A stretch of DNA of 64,000 nucleotides, from positions 11,294,065-11,358,064 of the forward strand of contig OU452238.1 in the NCBI GenBank assembly GCA_911728455.2, written 5' to 3'. Below, in pieces: positions 22,021 through 41,705 of the stretch. Each line of letters begins with the position of its first letter. Positions within the stretch are counted from its first letter, which is position 1. The notes beneath the pieces were generated by a model. That model was not told where the DNA came from, searched no databases, and was given only the letters and a program-made list of their open reading frames with translations. Made by a program: the position numbers and the translations under genes. Source of the stretch: Marthasterias glacialis (lineage: Eukaryota > Echinodermata > Asteroidea > Forcipulatida > Asteriidae).

Positions 22021-25000
22021 TCAGGCTGACTCCTCCCACTTGGCCAATATATCTCCTTCCCTGAATAAATAAAATTCCTGTTCCAAACAAAAAATATGAA
22101 ACTAGGTAAATTGACCTTAACCAAAAGTCCAAAGATGTAAAAAGTTCCTAGGAAGAATAGACAGTTCTTGCATTTATTTACTAAAATAACTTTACAATGT
22201 GTGCAAAACACCCTTATAGCAAAACACCCTTATAGCAAAACACTCTTATAGCAAAACACCCTTATAGCAAAACACTCTTATAGCAAAACACTCTTATAGC
22301 AAAACACCCTTATAGCAAAACACTCTTACAGCAAAACACTCTTATAGCATAACACCCTTATAGCAAAACACCCTTACAGCAAAACACCCTTATAGCAAAA
22401 CACCCTTATAGCAAAACACTCTTACAGCAAAACACCCTTATAGCAAAACCCCTTATAGCAAAACACCCTTATAGCAAAACACCCTTATAGCAAAACACTC
22501 TTACAGCAAAACACTCTTATAGCAAAACACTCTTATAGCAAAACACCCTTATAGCAAAACACTCTTATAGCAAAACACTCTTATAGCAAAACACCCTTAT
22601 AGCAAAACACTCTTATAGCAAAATACCCTTATAGCAAAACACCCTTATAGCAAAACACCCTTATAGCAAAACACTCTTATAGCAAAATACCCTTATAGCA
22701 AAACACTCTTATAGCAAAACACCCTTATAGCAAAACACTCTTATAGCAAAACACCCTTATAGCAAAACACCCTTATAGCAAAACACCCTTATAGCAAAAC
22801 ACTCTTATAGCAAAATACCCTTATAGCAAAACACTCTTATAGCAAAACACCCTTATAGCAAAACACTCTTATAGCAAAACACCCTTATAGCAAAACACTC
22901 TTATAGCAAAACACCCTTATAGCAAAACACTCTTATAGCAAAACACCCTTATAGCAAAACACCCTTATAGCAAAACACCCTTATAGCAAAACACTCTTAC
23001 AGCAAAACACCCTTACAGCAAAACACTCTTATAGCAAAACACCCTTATAGCAAAACACCCTTACAGCAAAACACTCTTATAGCAAAACACCCTTATAGCA
23101 AAACACTCTTACAGCAAAACACTCTTATAGCAAAACACCCTTATAGCAAAACACTCTTACAGCAAAACACTCTTATAGCAAAACACCCTTATAGCAAAAC
23201 ACCCTTACAGCAAAACACCCTTATAGCAAAACACTCTTATAGCAAAACACCCTTATAGCAAAACACCCTTATAGCAAAACACCCTTATAGCAAAACACTC
23301 TTACAGCAAAACACCCTTACAGCAAAACACTCTTATAGCAAAACACCCTTATAGCAAAACACCCTTACAGCAAAACACTCTTATAGCAAAACACCCTTAT
23401 AGCAAAACACTCTTACAGCAAAACACTCTTATAGCAAAACACCCTTATAGCAAAACACTCTTACAGCAAAACACTCTTATAGCAAAACACCCTTATAGCA
23501 AAACACCCTTACAGCAAAACACTCTTATAGCAAAACACCCTTATAGCAAAACACTCTTATAGCAAACACTCTTATAGCAAAACACCCTTATAGCAAAACA
23601 CTCTTACAGCAAAACACTCTTATAGCATAACACCCTTATAGCAAAACACTCTTATAGCAAAACACTCTTATAGCAAAACACCCTTATAGCAAAACACTCT
23701 TATAGCAAAACACTCTTATAGCAAAACACCCTTATAGCAAAACACCCTTATAGCAAAACACCCTTATAGCAAAACACCCTTATAGCAAAACACCCTTATA
23801 GCAAAACACCCTTATAGCAAAACACTCTTATAGCAAAATACCCTTATAGCAAAACACTCTTATAGCAAAACACCCTTATAGCAAAACACTCTTATAGCAA
23901 AACACCCTTATAGCAAAACACTCTTATAGCAAAACACCCTTACAGCAAAACACTCTTATAGCAAAACACCCTTATAGCAAAACACTCTTATAGCAAAACA
24001 CTCTTATAGCAAAACACTCTTACAGCAAAACACTCTTATAGCATAACACCCTTATAGCAAAACACCCTTACAGCAAAACACCCTTATAGCAAAACACTCT
24101 TACAGCAAAACACCCTTATAGCAAAACCCCTTATAGCCTTGAAACAAGAAATCCGCAAGATGTCAAGTGATGTTTGCACAATGCAGTTTAGTAGTGCGTA
24201 TTTTTCTTCTACCACAATGAAACAAGGCTACTGAGCTGTCAATAAAATATAGCACATTGGCCAGAAGCAAGAAACTAAGAAACTTAGATAATTTTTTTTT
24301 TTCACCACTGTTAATTTACAATAAACTCTCAAGTCAGTGTGGGATTATTTGCATTTGTGGGGAAGCTGTCAGGCATGTGATGGCGTGCAGGTATGATTGA
24401 TCAAACACCTCAAATCAGAGGGACTGATTACCATATGTATTGGTCGTTTTTTTGATATGATGAAAGAAGGTTTTGTTTACGTGAACACATTGCACAATCA
24501 CTTACTTTGTCATCAACAGAAACTTTAGTCCCTCCATATTCTGGAAGCAATACTCTATCACCAACATTTACAGCCACTGGCACCATGTCTCCTTTCTATA
24601 AAGACATCAAAAGGTATACAACAAGATTTGTTGCTTTCATAATAGATCTCAAAAGAAAAGGCACAGCATGATTACTAGGGGAAGGGTGGCATTAGATCCC
24701 TGCCAAGGCACTCACTGTAAAAATGGTGTGCTCATTTCAAGGTACTCAAAAGACACTCTATTCAAACATATCTGACCCGAAATAGACCGATTGCGCGACC
24801 TGCATCACGTGACCTATAGTGGGTATTAAATGTACACAAACACGACGTCCTCCATAGGAAAGTGCAGTATTCAGTTTGAAATCTAAGGCCCATAACAAGA
24901 ATGTGAAAATCTTGAATGAAATGTAGTTGATCTAACCTGGTTTCTGGCTCCAGGTCCCACAGCACACACTGTAGCATCCAGTACCTTAGCTTGGGATTTC

Positions 25001-25209
25001 TCTGGAATCATAATACCTCCTTTTGTCCTCAACTCAGGTGCGAATTTCTCAACTAAGATGCGATCAAACAAAGGCTTCAGTCTCCTTAGTCCAGCCTGTA
25101 CAATGATACATAATATTCCAATCAAGCTAAACAGACCAATAAAGAAATTATCATTATTATTATTATTTGCACTTTTATCCAATTCAGATTATGAACAACA
25201 TCTTACCAT
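22021..25209 (-). CDS. HSPE1: 10-kDa heat shock protein / chaperonin 10 (4 coding exons)
   Basis: Co-chaperonin that caps the HSP60 ring in the mitochondrial matrix. Exons in transcript order: 25209-25207, 25095-24937, 24595-24506, 22077-22021, all GT-AG, total 102 codons plus TGA, the family length. Exon 1 contributes only the ATG: AATG is followed directly by GTAAG, and exon 2 opens AGLRRLKPLFDRILVEKF in phase. The mobile loop KGGIMIPEKSQ has the hydrophobic tripeptide Ile29-Met30-Ile31 that docks on HSP60. Exon 3 carries VGDRVLLPEYGGTKV, and exon 4 carries FYLFREGDILAKWEESA, compared with ...ILGKYVD at the human end. Introns are 111, 341 and 2428 bp; most of the last is a 16-bp minisatellite. 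The gene lies head-to-head with HSPD1. A longer frame from 25182 through intron 1 is read-through and not the start. Confidence 0.95.
22203..24137. repeat. 16-bp minisatellite, HSPE1 intron 3
   Basis: About 120 tandem copies of a 16-bp unit, TTATAGCAAAACACCC, with four common forms set by two C/T positions (CCC or CTC, and TAT or TAC) and a rare AATACCC form. It fills about 1.9 kb of the 2.4-kb intron 3. The variant order repeats at long range: the series beginning at about 22994 recurs 304 bp (19 units) later, at about 23298. The array is bounded by plain unique sequence. Confidence 0.95.
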
Positions 25210-25290
25210 TCTTTATCTTTAAAAGACTCCAACAAGATCCTTGTCCTGAACCTCCGTAGGCTTTGGGCTTTGATGCCTTGATCTGTAACA
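25207..25290 (-). other. HSPE1: Probable HSPE1 5'UTR segment with initiator ATG
   Basis: On the - strand TTTATTATAGCAG at about 25303-25291 looks like an intron 3' end, followed by GTTACAGATCAAGG and so on to AATG|GTAAG. An alternative acceptor, ACAG, ends at 25283. This implies a 5'UTR intron running upstream, toward the TATA box at 28.3 kb. On the - strand a candidate donor GGGTAAGT lies at about 28190 and another, AAAGGTAGG, at about 28217. Splice connections are inferred. Confidence 0.4.
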
Positions 25291-26623
25291 CTGCTATAAT
25301 AAATTTAAAAAAATGGCAACATATGTATTTAAACTTTCCAATATCATTGAGAACAAAATATACATTTCACTGGCATCATACTGATGGAATTGTACACAAT
25401 GCAACATGAAAAATGCACAGCCTGCTGAATGTAACAATATTGTGCTCATTTGATTTACTGGCACTACTGGTGAGGGTCACAAGATAGAGAGCATGGTCAT
25501 GTTGGGTTAAGGGTTTTAGTACAGTTCCAGTAATACTAATAGTCACAGTAATGTGGCATAGCCATTGATACTCTGATCTCAATAACAAATTATTAATAAC
25601 ACCAGAAAACTACCCGAAAACCACTGCAAAATAGTGTGACAGGCAGGAGGGCTTGTTCTCTTACATCATCTTATACAAAGACAAAATCATGCAGCTGGGC
25701 TGTATTCAACTTCTCCAAGTCCTCCTTTCCCTTCTGTGGATTCACAGAAGGTGTACAATAATAACAATAATATATGGCTTTTATAAAGCACCCATTTAAA
25801 CAATGTTAAACGTACAACGCATGAAGCCTTTGAAAATTCATGCTGAAGTTCTGGTGCAAGCTCCAACATCATTTGTAAGCTATGCATTGCATTGTTAACC
25901 AACAATGTGAAAAGGGTGGATCAGATGAAGAATAAACGGTGTATCAACAAATTCAAGAACAAATCTTATAAAACTGGAGACTTAACAAAAAAATTGTTTC
26001 CTTACCTGTTTGTGCATGTTTTGTGAATTGCGAATGTGAAACTTCAGATACTTATTAATTCATGTCATGTGATGAACCCCCCCCCCAAAAAAAAAAACAA
26101 AAAAAAAAAACATGTAGGTCCTGCCCAGTGTAACTCAACTGTTTTCCAGTGTTTTTTAAAGTTTTTCCTGTGTTTTCCTAAAATTTGCCAGAGTTTTCCT
26201 GTAGTTTTCTGGTGTTTTCCACTCCAGTAATGTAGCCAATGTCCAAATGTTAAAAGCGTTGTTATAAATGTTGGGTCCAGTCATGTCATTTTTCAATAGA
26301 TGATTTGCTTATATTGTTTAACTTGTACTATAGACATGATTACTGATGATTTGATACTACATGATTGATAGGCCTTATATTTATCCTTATATTTATTTCT
26401 ATTTTATTTTTTATGGTTTCTTTCAATATTAAACAAATATATTTTTATATTTATGTTACTGAATATTTGTAATGCTTTATTTCTTACTTGATGATATTAA
26501 CCACTGTTTTTGGTTATCAATACAAAATAAAATGTGAAATGGTAAAAGAAAAAAGAAGGTTATTGGTAATGGTTAACTCGTCGTAAGTCGTAGGATAACC
26601 CAGTCATAGTCAGTACATGGAGT

Positions 26624-27014
26624 AGACCCAATAACTGGGGGCTGTACTCCTGTTTTGAGATTTTAAAATTTATCGGTCGTACTAGCGCCCCAGTAAGGTA
26701 TATGTTCGCTTTGATGGCTTATGACAAAGCGGATTTCAAACGAATCTGTGATACCCTGCTTTTGGAGGACAGAAAGTGATCATGAGTACAATTAAATGCA
26801 TTTTATTTCATCTTTGATATCTTGAGAAGCCAGTAGGCAATTTTCCAGCAATTCTGTTGAGTCTTTGTCGTACTTTTGGCAACTTTTTGAACAGTTTTGA
26901 ACAGGGTATGACAGATTCGTTATAAATCTGCTTTGTCATAAGCCGTCAAATGCCGTATGACCGATAAATGTAAAAATCTCACAAAAGGAGTACAGCGTCC
27001 CAGTTACTGGGTTT
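26624..27014. mobile_element. MITE, 'AGACCCAGTAA' family, full copy
   Basis: The left end AGACCCAATAACTGGGG runs into CTGTACTCCTGTTTTGAGAT and ATCGGTCGTAC. The right end carries the inverse: GACCGATAAATG, AAATCTCACAAAAGGAGTAC and CCCAGTTACTGGGTTT. The 391-bp body is non-coding. The interior around 26750-26930 recurs inverted in the copy at 31423-31690. It abuts the next element without a gap. Confidence 0.7.
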
Positions 27015-27015
27015 T

Positions 27016-27952
27016 GAAAGCCCATTAGCGCCAACAAAAAAATAAGTCTCAAATCGCTAATACGGATTCGAATCCGTTATTACGAACTCGAATCAGTTAT
27101 TACGGATTCACAATCCGTTATTACGGATTCACAATCCGTCATTACGGATTCAAAATCCGTTATTACGGATTCACAATCCGTCATTACGGATTCACAATCC
27201 GTTATTATGGATTCACAATCCATTATTACGGATTCACAATCCGTTATTACGGATTCACAATCCGTTATTACGGACGGTGATAATATTGTGTCTATAATTC
27301 AAGTTAATAGACGTGTTCCAAGAATAAGACCATCAGAGGGACTCCGTTTTGTTCTCGGTGGGTCAATGAAATCCTGTGGATCACTAGGTCTCACAATGCT
27401 CATTACTCTGGGCTGTTCCAGCATACAAAGTTAAGAAAATCCTTCTCCCATTTCATTGAATTCTTGATATTTTTTGTATTATATTTGGGGTGTAAATATA
27501 GGCCCTACTTGAATTCAAGCAATTTCGGTGACAGCTCTGGTCACACTGCATCATAAACACTTGCACCAAATATATCAACCACCCTCGCAGACCCTACAAA
27601 TGAATTAGGACCCGATCGACGACCCTCCTTTTTGAATCCATAATTTCGGATTGCAAATCCGTAATTAATGGATTGCGAATCTGTAATAATGGATTGCTAA
27701 TCCGTAATAACAGATTGTGAATCCGTAACAATAGATTGTGAATCCGTAATCGGATTGTGAATACCGAATCCGTAGATTCGAATTTTGAACGGATTCGAAT
27801 CCGTGTAAAATACATGATGTAATAACGGATTGTACGGATTGTGAATCCGTAAAATAACGGATTTGAATCTGTAATAACGGATTCGAATCCGAAATAACGG
27901 ATTACGGATTTGAATTTTTTATTTTTGTTGGCGCTAATAATAATGGGCTTTC
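27016..27952. mobile_element. Foldback element with inverted ATCCGT arrays
   Basis: The terminal inverted repeats are GAAAGCCCATTAGCGCCAAC on the left and its inverse GTTGGCGCTAAT...AATGGGCTTTC on the right; the right end has an extra AATAAT. Inside the left end is a tandem array of a 21-bp unit, TTACGGATTCACAATCCGTT, itself an imperfect palindrome (27060-27280). Inside the right end is the inverse, more degenerate array (27640-27915). The centre is about 300 bp of unique DNA. No transposase is seen. Confidence 0.7.
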
Positions 27953-27955
27953 GTA

Positions 27956-28004
27956 CCAACCTCCGACCTCCGACTTTAAGTTAAAGTCGGAGGTCGGAGG
28001 TTGG
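27956..28004. repeat. Perfect palindrome, 24-bp arms, 1-bp centre
   Basis: The left arm, 27956-27979, is CCAACCTCCG-ACCTCCGACTTTAA and the right arm, 27981-28004, is its exact inverse; the single central base is G at 27980. It sits four bases beyond the right end of the preceding element. It could form a cruciform or a strong RNA hairpin. Confidence 0.8.
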
Positions 28005-28303
28005 TTAAAGTTTAACCAACATCCAATTTCTACCTCCATGGTCAGTCGTCACCAGTCGTAGTCGTACACCGGCCTATCATTTTTATCAACCAATTATCAT
28101 CATAAAACAGAGAGAGAACTCGGACTAAGTAATCATGTTTTAGATTAGAACGAGAAGAAAAGTGACGATCAGATACAGCATCTACTTACCCTTAATATAA
28201 CTTATACTCAATCCTACCTTTAAGACTAGATTACAGCTTAGGAGTTAGATTCTGTTCTAAAATTCGTTCAGCGACCGGACCACACTCCGCATATAATCTG
28301 CCG

Positions 28304-28311
28304 CTTTTATA
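28304..28311 (-). promoter_or_regulatory. HSPE1: Putative TATA box for HSPE1
   Basis: On the - strand this reads TATAAAAG, a consensus TATA box, in the context AGCTTATAAAAGCGG. The expected start would be near 28280, with candidate 5'UTR donors 65 to 90 bases further on. The surrounding 400 bp is richer in CG dinucleotides than the flanks. The position is inferred from sequence only. Confidence 0.45.
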
Positions 28312-28365
28312 AGCTGCATTAAGCTGCTGTGCATGTGTGTACTGTGTGATGTTGAGCGCATTTTA

Positions 28366-28390
28366 GCAATTCGCACAACATGCGAATTGC
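28366..28390. promoter_or_regulatory. Palindrome upstream of HSPE1 TATA box
   Basis: GCAATTCGCA, then five bases CAACA, then TGCGAATTGC: perfect 10-bp arms. It lies 55 bp upstream of the putative HSPE1 TATA box and 286 bp upstream of the putative HSPD1 one. It could be a dimeric factor site in the divergent promoter. Related TTTCGC and GCGCAA half-motifs follow at 28390-28440. Confidence 0.35.
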
Positions 28391-28675
28391 GCTTCCCATT
28401 TTGCGCAAATTAATTTCGCTTTCGCAATTCCCTGATTGCGCGCTCAATCTGAGTAAAGACTGTGCCTCCACTAAAACCCGCGGGATACGCCTCCAAAGAA
28501 CGCGTTGGGTTTTGTTGCTCAATCACTGTTTTAGAGACCATTCATTGTATATTTTGTTTAACCCAGTTGCTCCGCCACGATCTCGTTAACTTTGGCCACT
28601 CATTGCAGAGCAAGTGACAACTTGAGGAGTCTTCTTCTTCTTCTCCTCGCGATTGTCCAAGACACTACACGATTT

Positions 28676-28681
28676 TATAAA
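28676..28681 (+). promoter_or_regulatory. HSPD1: Putative TATA box for HSPD1
   Basis: TATAAA within GATTTTATAAACGG on the + strand, about 365 bp from the HSPE1 TATA box and pointing the other way. It fits the head-to-head HSPE1/HSPD1 promoter known from other animals. The first HSPD1 coding exon starts right after an intron acceptor at 32026, so an upstream non-coding exon is required, but I could not place its donor with confidence. Confidence 0.35.
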
Positions 28682-28829
28682 CGGATGAGCTTTCCGGTAG
28701 ACCGACTGTCACAAAAAGGCCAAAATGATACACTTACACCATAGAGTGAATCGTGGGTTTGGTTGGGCATGGAGGAATTATTAATATTCCTCCCATTATT
28801 TTGCATACATGGAGGTACCTACAGGGGTG

Positions 28830-28890
28830 CGATAATCGTAACCCTCCATCCTCCCGACGGTCGGAGACCGTCGGGAGGATGGATGATCCA
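28830..28890. repeat. Palindrome related to the one at 31201
   Basis: TCCATCCTCCCGACGGTC (28846-28863) and GACCGTCGGGAGGATGGA (28866-28883) are inverse repeats around two bases. The preceding GCGATAATCGTAACCC matches, in inverse form, the right flank of the palindrome at 31201-31245, so both are members of one hairpin family. Confidence 0.6.
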
Positions 28891-29436
28891 CTGGATTTTT
28901 CAAACGGGGGGGGGGGGGCGTGAAATTTACCGATGATTGGATGTGAAAGATTATTTCTCATTGCAATTGTACGGTATGATATCTTGATGATTTATTTTCG
29001 GAAGGAAAAGTAGGGGGCGAGCCGCGCCCCTCATGCCCCTTGGATCCGCCCATGACCTATGCTGTTCACTATCGATCTGACACTCTTGTCTCCACTTTCA
29101 CGCATCTTCAGTGACATTTCAGTACATTCATTTATACAAGTTTGTTTCAAGTCACAACGGTAGCATTTTATGAGCAGTCAAACTGAAATCTCACCGTGAC
29201 AAGAAAGAGACTGTGATACCTGCTGATCAACCTCCAAACCGCTGAGTTTGAGCCAAAGATCGTAAAATTGTGCGCAATCTGCAGATTGAGCAAATTCCTA
29301 AAACCGCTTAACATACGCGCTGGACACGCAAGCACGTGCTTACGTCTGGTATCTAGCCTTCACAAATTTCTTAGCACACGTGCTAGCGGGTCGTCTGCTG
29401 CTTGACGTATCATTTACCCTCTAACGGAAACTTGCC

Positions 29437-29485
29437 GTCTAGAAATTTCCATTGGCTTGTACGGAACCAGACCAGCAGAACTTTC
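29437..29485. promoter_or_regulatory. Two GAAnnTTC heat-shock-element-like pairs
   Basis: GAAATTTC at 29442-29449, preceded at the right spacing by a partial GTC unit, and GAACTTTC at 29478-29485. Inverted nGAAn units are the binding sites of HSF. They lie within the presumed first intron of HSPD1, about 0.8 kb past its putative TATA box. Each pair alone is expected by chance every few kb, so this is weak. Confidence 0.25.
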
Positions 29486-29739
29486 GTAATTTAAACATAA
29501 ACGTTTGTAAGATACAAAGTTCATACCCAAAGCAAAGTTTACAAAAATAAATAAAGTTTAGATGACAATTTGAAAATCAAGTTCTAATTAGTTTGTTTTA
29601 AAGTTTCGGTGGGTCATTTTTAAAGGGTACTTCTCATTGAATAAATAAAATCGGGATTCTGGGATATCATTCACTTTTCTATGGTCAGAATTAACTTTGT
29701 AAGCAAAGAACATGGTGCTCACTACACTTTGCTCTAATT

Positions 29740-29830
29740 CTACCTCCATGCTCTATGCGTGGAGGCTGAATATAGGTCCTTCCTCTATGCATGGAGGTAG
29801 AAATTAAATTTCTACCTCCATGCTCTATGC
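29740..29830. repeat. CTACCTCCATGCTCTATGC repeat and palindrome
   Basis: The 19-mer CTACCTCCATGCTCTATGC occurs at 29740-29758 and 29812-29830. Between them, 29789-29823 is a perfect palindrome with 17-bp arms, GCATGGAGGTAGAAATT, around one central A. The shorter core ACCTCCATG or its inverse recurs near 28034, 28808, 30006 and 30098. Confidence 0.65.
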
Positions 29831-29863
29831 TACATACGGAGCATAATGTTTTGAATGGATCAT

Positions 29864-30000
29864 AGACCCAGTAACTGGGGCGCTGTACTCATTTTTTGAG
29901 ATTTTGACATTATGATCTGTCGTACTATAATGTCAAATATCTGTCGTACTAGCTAGTACGGCAGATAATGTCAAAATCTCAACAGCGCCCCAGTTACTGC
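29864..30000. mobile_element. MITE, 'AGACCCAGTAA' family, short copy
   Basis: A 137-bp, almost entirely foldback copy. The left end AGACCCAGTAACTGGGGCGC continues to TTTGAGATTTTGACATTAT. The right half is the inverse, ending GCGCCCCAGTTACTGC. CTGTCGTACTAGCTAGTACG marks the centre. Confidence 0.7.
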
Positions 30001-30751
30001 AGCACGACCTCCATGTACGGTCAGCACAGGACCGGGAGGAACGTCCATGATATATCAGTATACCTGTGGTATACCCACTATAGGTAGGCCTACGCACCTC
30101 CATGGTCTACGTCAAACTTTAAACAATTATGTGTATTCTTAACTTGAATGACTTGACAATTCATTTTACTCTCGAAGTTTAGTACAGAATTGAATCATGG
30201 TTGTCACATCACAAAACGACCCCCCCCCCCCCGCGCTGGACGATAGAACGAGAAACACAAATGCATTTTTGTTTGGCCTTTTTGAGATAACGATAATGCA
30301 CTACCGTGCACAAGCGGCCAATACACTGCACGTGTTGCAACACAGTTACAGCAACTAGCTAGCTAGTTACACACAAAAAAATCGTGTCACACACGCACGC
30401 ACTAGGTCGAGTTCTTCCCAGGCTTCATCAGCACTGTACCATCAAGCATAGCCACCCAGATCTGTTGTGCAGCATTTTTATCTGCTTATGATCTGCTTTT
30501 TTTCTCTGGCTAACCTGATTTTTGAGAAATCATCGTCGACGGAACCTTTTTTAGAGAGTTTCCAGAGTTTATACTAGAAAACGTCAAATGTGGGTATACT
30601 TCTAAGTTCTACTGTTCTAGGAGTAGGACTACATTATTTAATTATTATATGAATATGATTTTGAACATGAATAAATTTATAATTTATATTTAAATATTTC
30701 AATTTAGCCTAGTAGTATTGGCTGTTAAAAAAATTAATTTTAAAGATGACC

Positions 30752-31290
30752 TAGACACATTAACTGGGGCGCTGTACTTAATTTTTACTAGTTGCGATAA
30801 TCTAACGAATGTCGGTCGCCCTGTCGTTTCGTACCCAAGTCGTTTCCTACCCAGTCTTCAAAGCACAGTGCACAATCACAATTACTGCCTTGGAGAAAGG
30901 CTAGCAATAGCATGCTACATAAACTTTCTCCTACTTTGACAGCATTTCTGTTGGAGAACTTTTTGGATTATAGTATAGTACTCTCTATCTCTGGTTATTT
31001 ATTGTTTCTAAATCTGTTAACAAAATCTAGTCCTGCGATTACCGGAGCGAAACCCATTTTCTGGAGGCCTTCTGAGATTCAGCTGACCACGTAGTGTAGC
31101 TGGTTGCATGCGTGACTGGCTTTATCTCCTTTAATACAATAATGACTGGGTACGAAACGACTTGGGTACGAAACGACTTGGAAACAACCTGCTTCGAATC
31201 TAACCCTCCATCCTCCCGACGGACCGTCGGGAGGATGGAGGGTTACGATTATCGCAACCAAATTTTTACTAGAAATTTTGACTTGGACGG
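30752..31290. repeat. Foldback element with GTACCCAAGTCG arrays
   Basis: Near the left end, GTCGTTTCGTACCCAAGTCG and a second diverged unit are inversely matched at 31141-31180 by GACTGGGTACGAAACGACTT and a second unit. The left edge begins with an ACTGGGGCGCTGTACTTA piece of the 'AGACCCAGTAA' family. The right part contains the palindrome at 31201-31245. It resembles the 1842-2402 element in design and motif. No coding content is seen. Confidence 0.5.
31201..31245. repeat. Perfect palindrome, 22-bp arms, 1-bp centre
   Basis: 31201-31222 begins TAACCCTCCATCC and ends CGACGG, and 31224-31245 is its exact inverse around A31223. The right flank CGATTATCGCA matches the left flank of the 28830-28890 copy inversely. 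It is probably an insertion inside the surrounding foldback element. Confidence 0.8.
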
Positions 31291-31422
31291 TCGTACCATA
31301 AATAACGAGGAGAGCCTAGAGGTAGGTCGTACTAGTAGTAGTAGTAGTACTAGTACTCCTCAAGCTAGCTAGGACCGTCCAATTCAATTCACACTGTCCA
31401 AGTGTATAGTACTACGTACTAC

Positions 31423-31690
31423 TAGACCCAGTAACTGGGGCGATGTACTCCTTATTTGAGATTTTGACATTTTTTTATCGGTCGTAATCTAGCGCCCCAG
31501 GTAAATATGTGTGGGTGCTCTGATGAAGCAGATTTAAAACGAATCTGTGATACCCTGTTCAAAACTTTTCCCAAATTGTGACAAAGACTCTACAGAATTG
31601 CTGGAAAATTGCCTACTGGCTTCTCAATATATCAAAGATGAAATAAAAGGCATTTAATTGTACTCATGATCATTTTCAGTTCTCCAAATC
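31423..31690. mobile_element. MITE, 'AGACCCAGTAA' family, partial copy
   Basis: The left end AGACCCAGTAACTGGGGCGA is followed by TGTACTCC, GAGATTTTGACATTT and ATCGGTCGTA. The interior from about 31540 to 31685 is the inverse of 26770-26930 in the full copy, including CAGAATTGCTGGAAAATTGC. The right terminal repeat is missing. The internal inversion relative to the other copy suggests rearrangement. Confidence 0.6.
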
Positions 31691-31821
31691 GATGATTTTT
31701 TAGCCCACTCAAATTTTGCTGTTAAAATCTCCATTTTACTACTAATAGTCACGTGATACTCAACGACTGTTTCCTTATGTGTATTAACTCTGCGAGGATT
31801 GCGTGTTTGCAGATGCCCTGA

Positions 31822-41705
<9,884 letters not shown>

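Larger units (their letters stand above)
25291..28189. other. Presumed HSPE1 5'UTR intron, no coding exon seen
   Basis: The first 1.3 kb (to about 26600) is AT-rich with short A-runs (26080-26115) and no recognisable exon or repeat family. From 26624 to 28004 it consists of two adjoining MITE-type elements and a perfect palindrome, listed separately. It would be a 5'UTR intron if the promoter call at 28.3 kb is right; otherwise it is intergenic. Confidence 0.35.

Noticed and set aside
22203-24137. CRISPR-like array
   Set aside because: The 16-bp units are directly contiguous with no unique spacers, and they sit inside a spliced animal gene, so this is a minisatellite.
24883-25182. HSPE1 starting at an upstream Met with an Asn-rich leader
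   Set aside because: That leader is intron 1 read in frame. A proper AG lies before codon 2, and an ATG|GTAAG donor lies 111 bp upstream, restoring the family length of 102.
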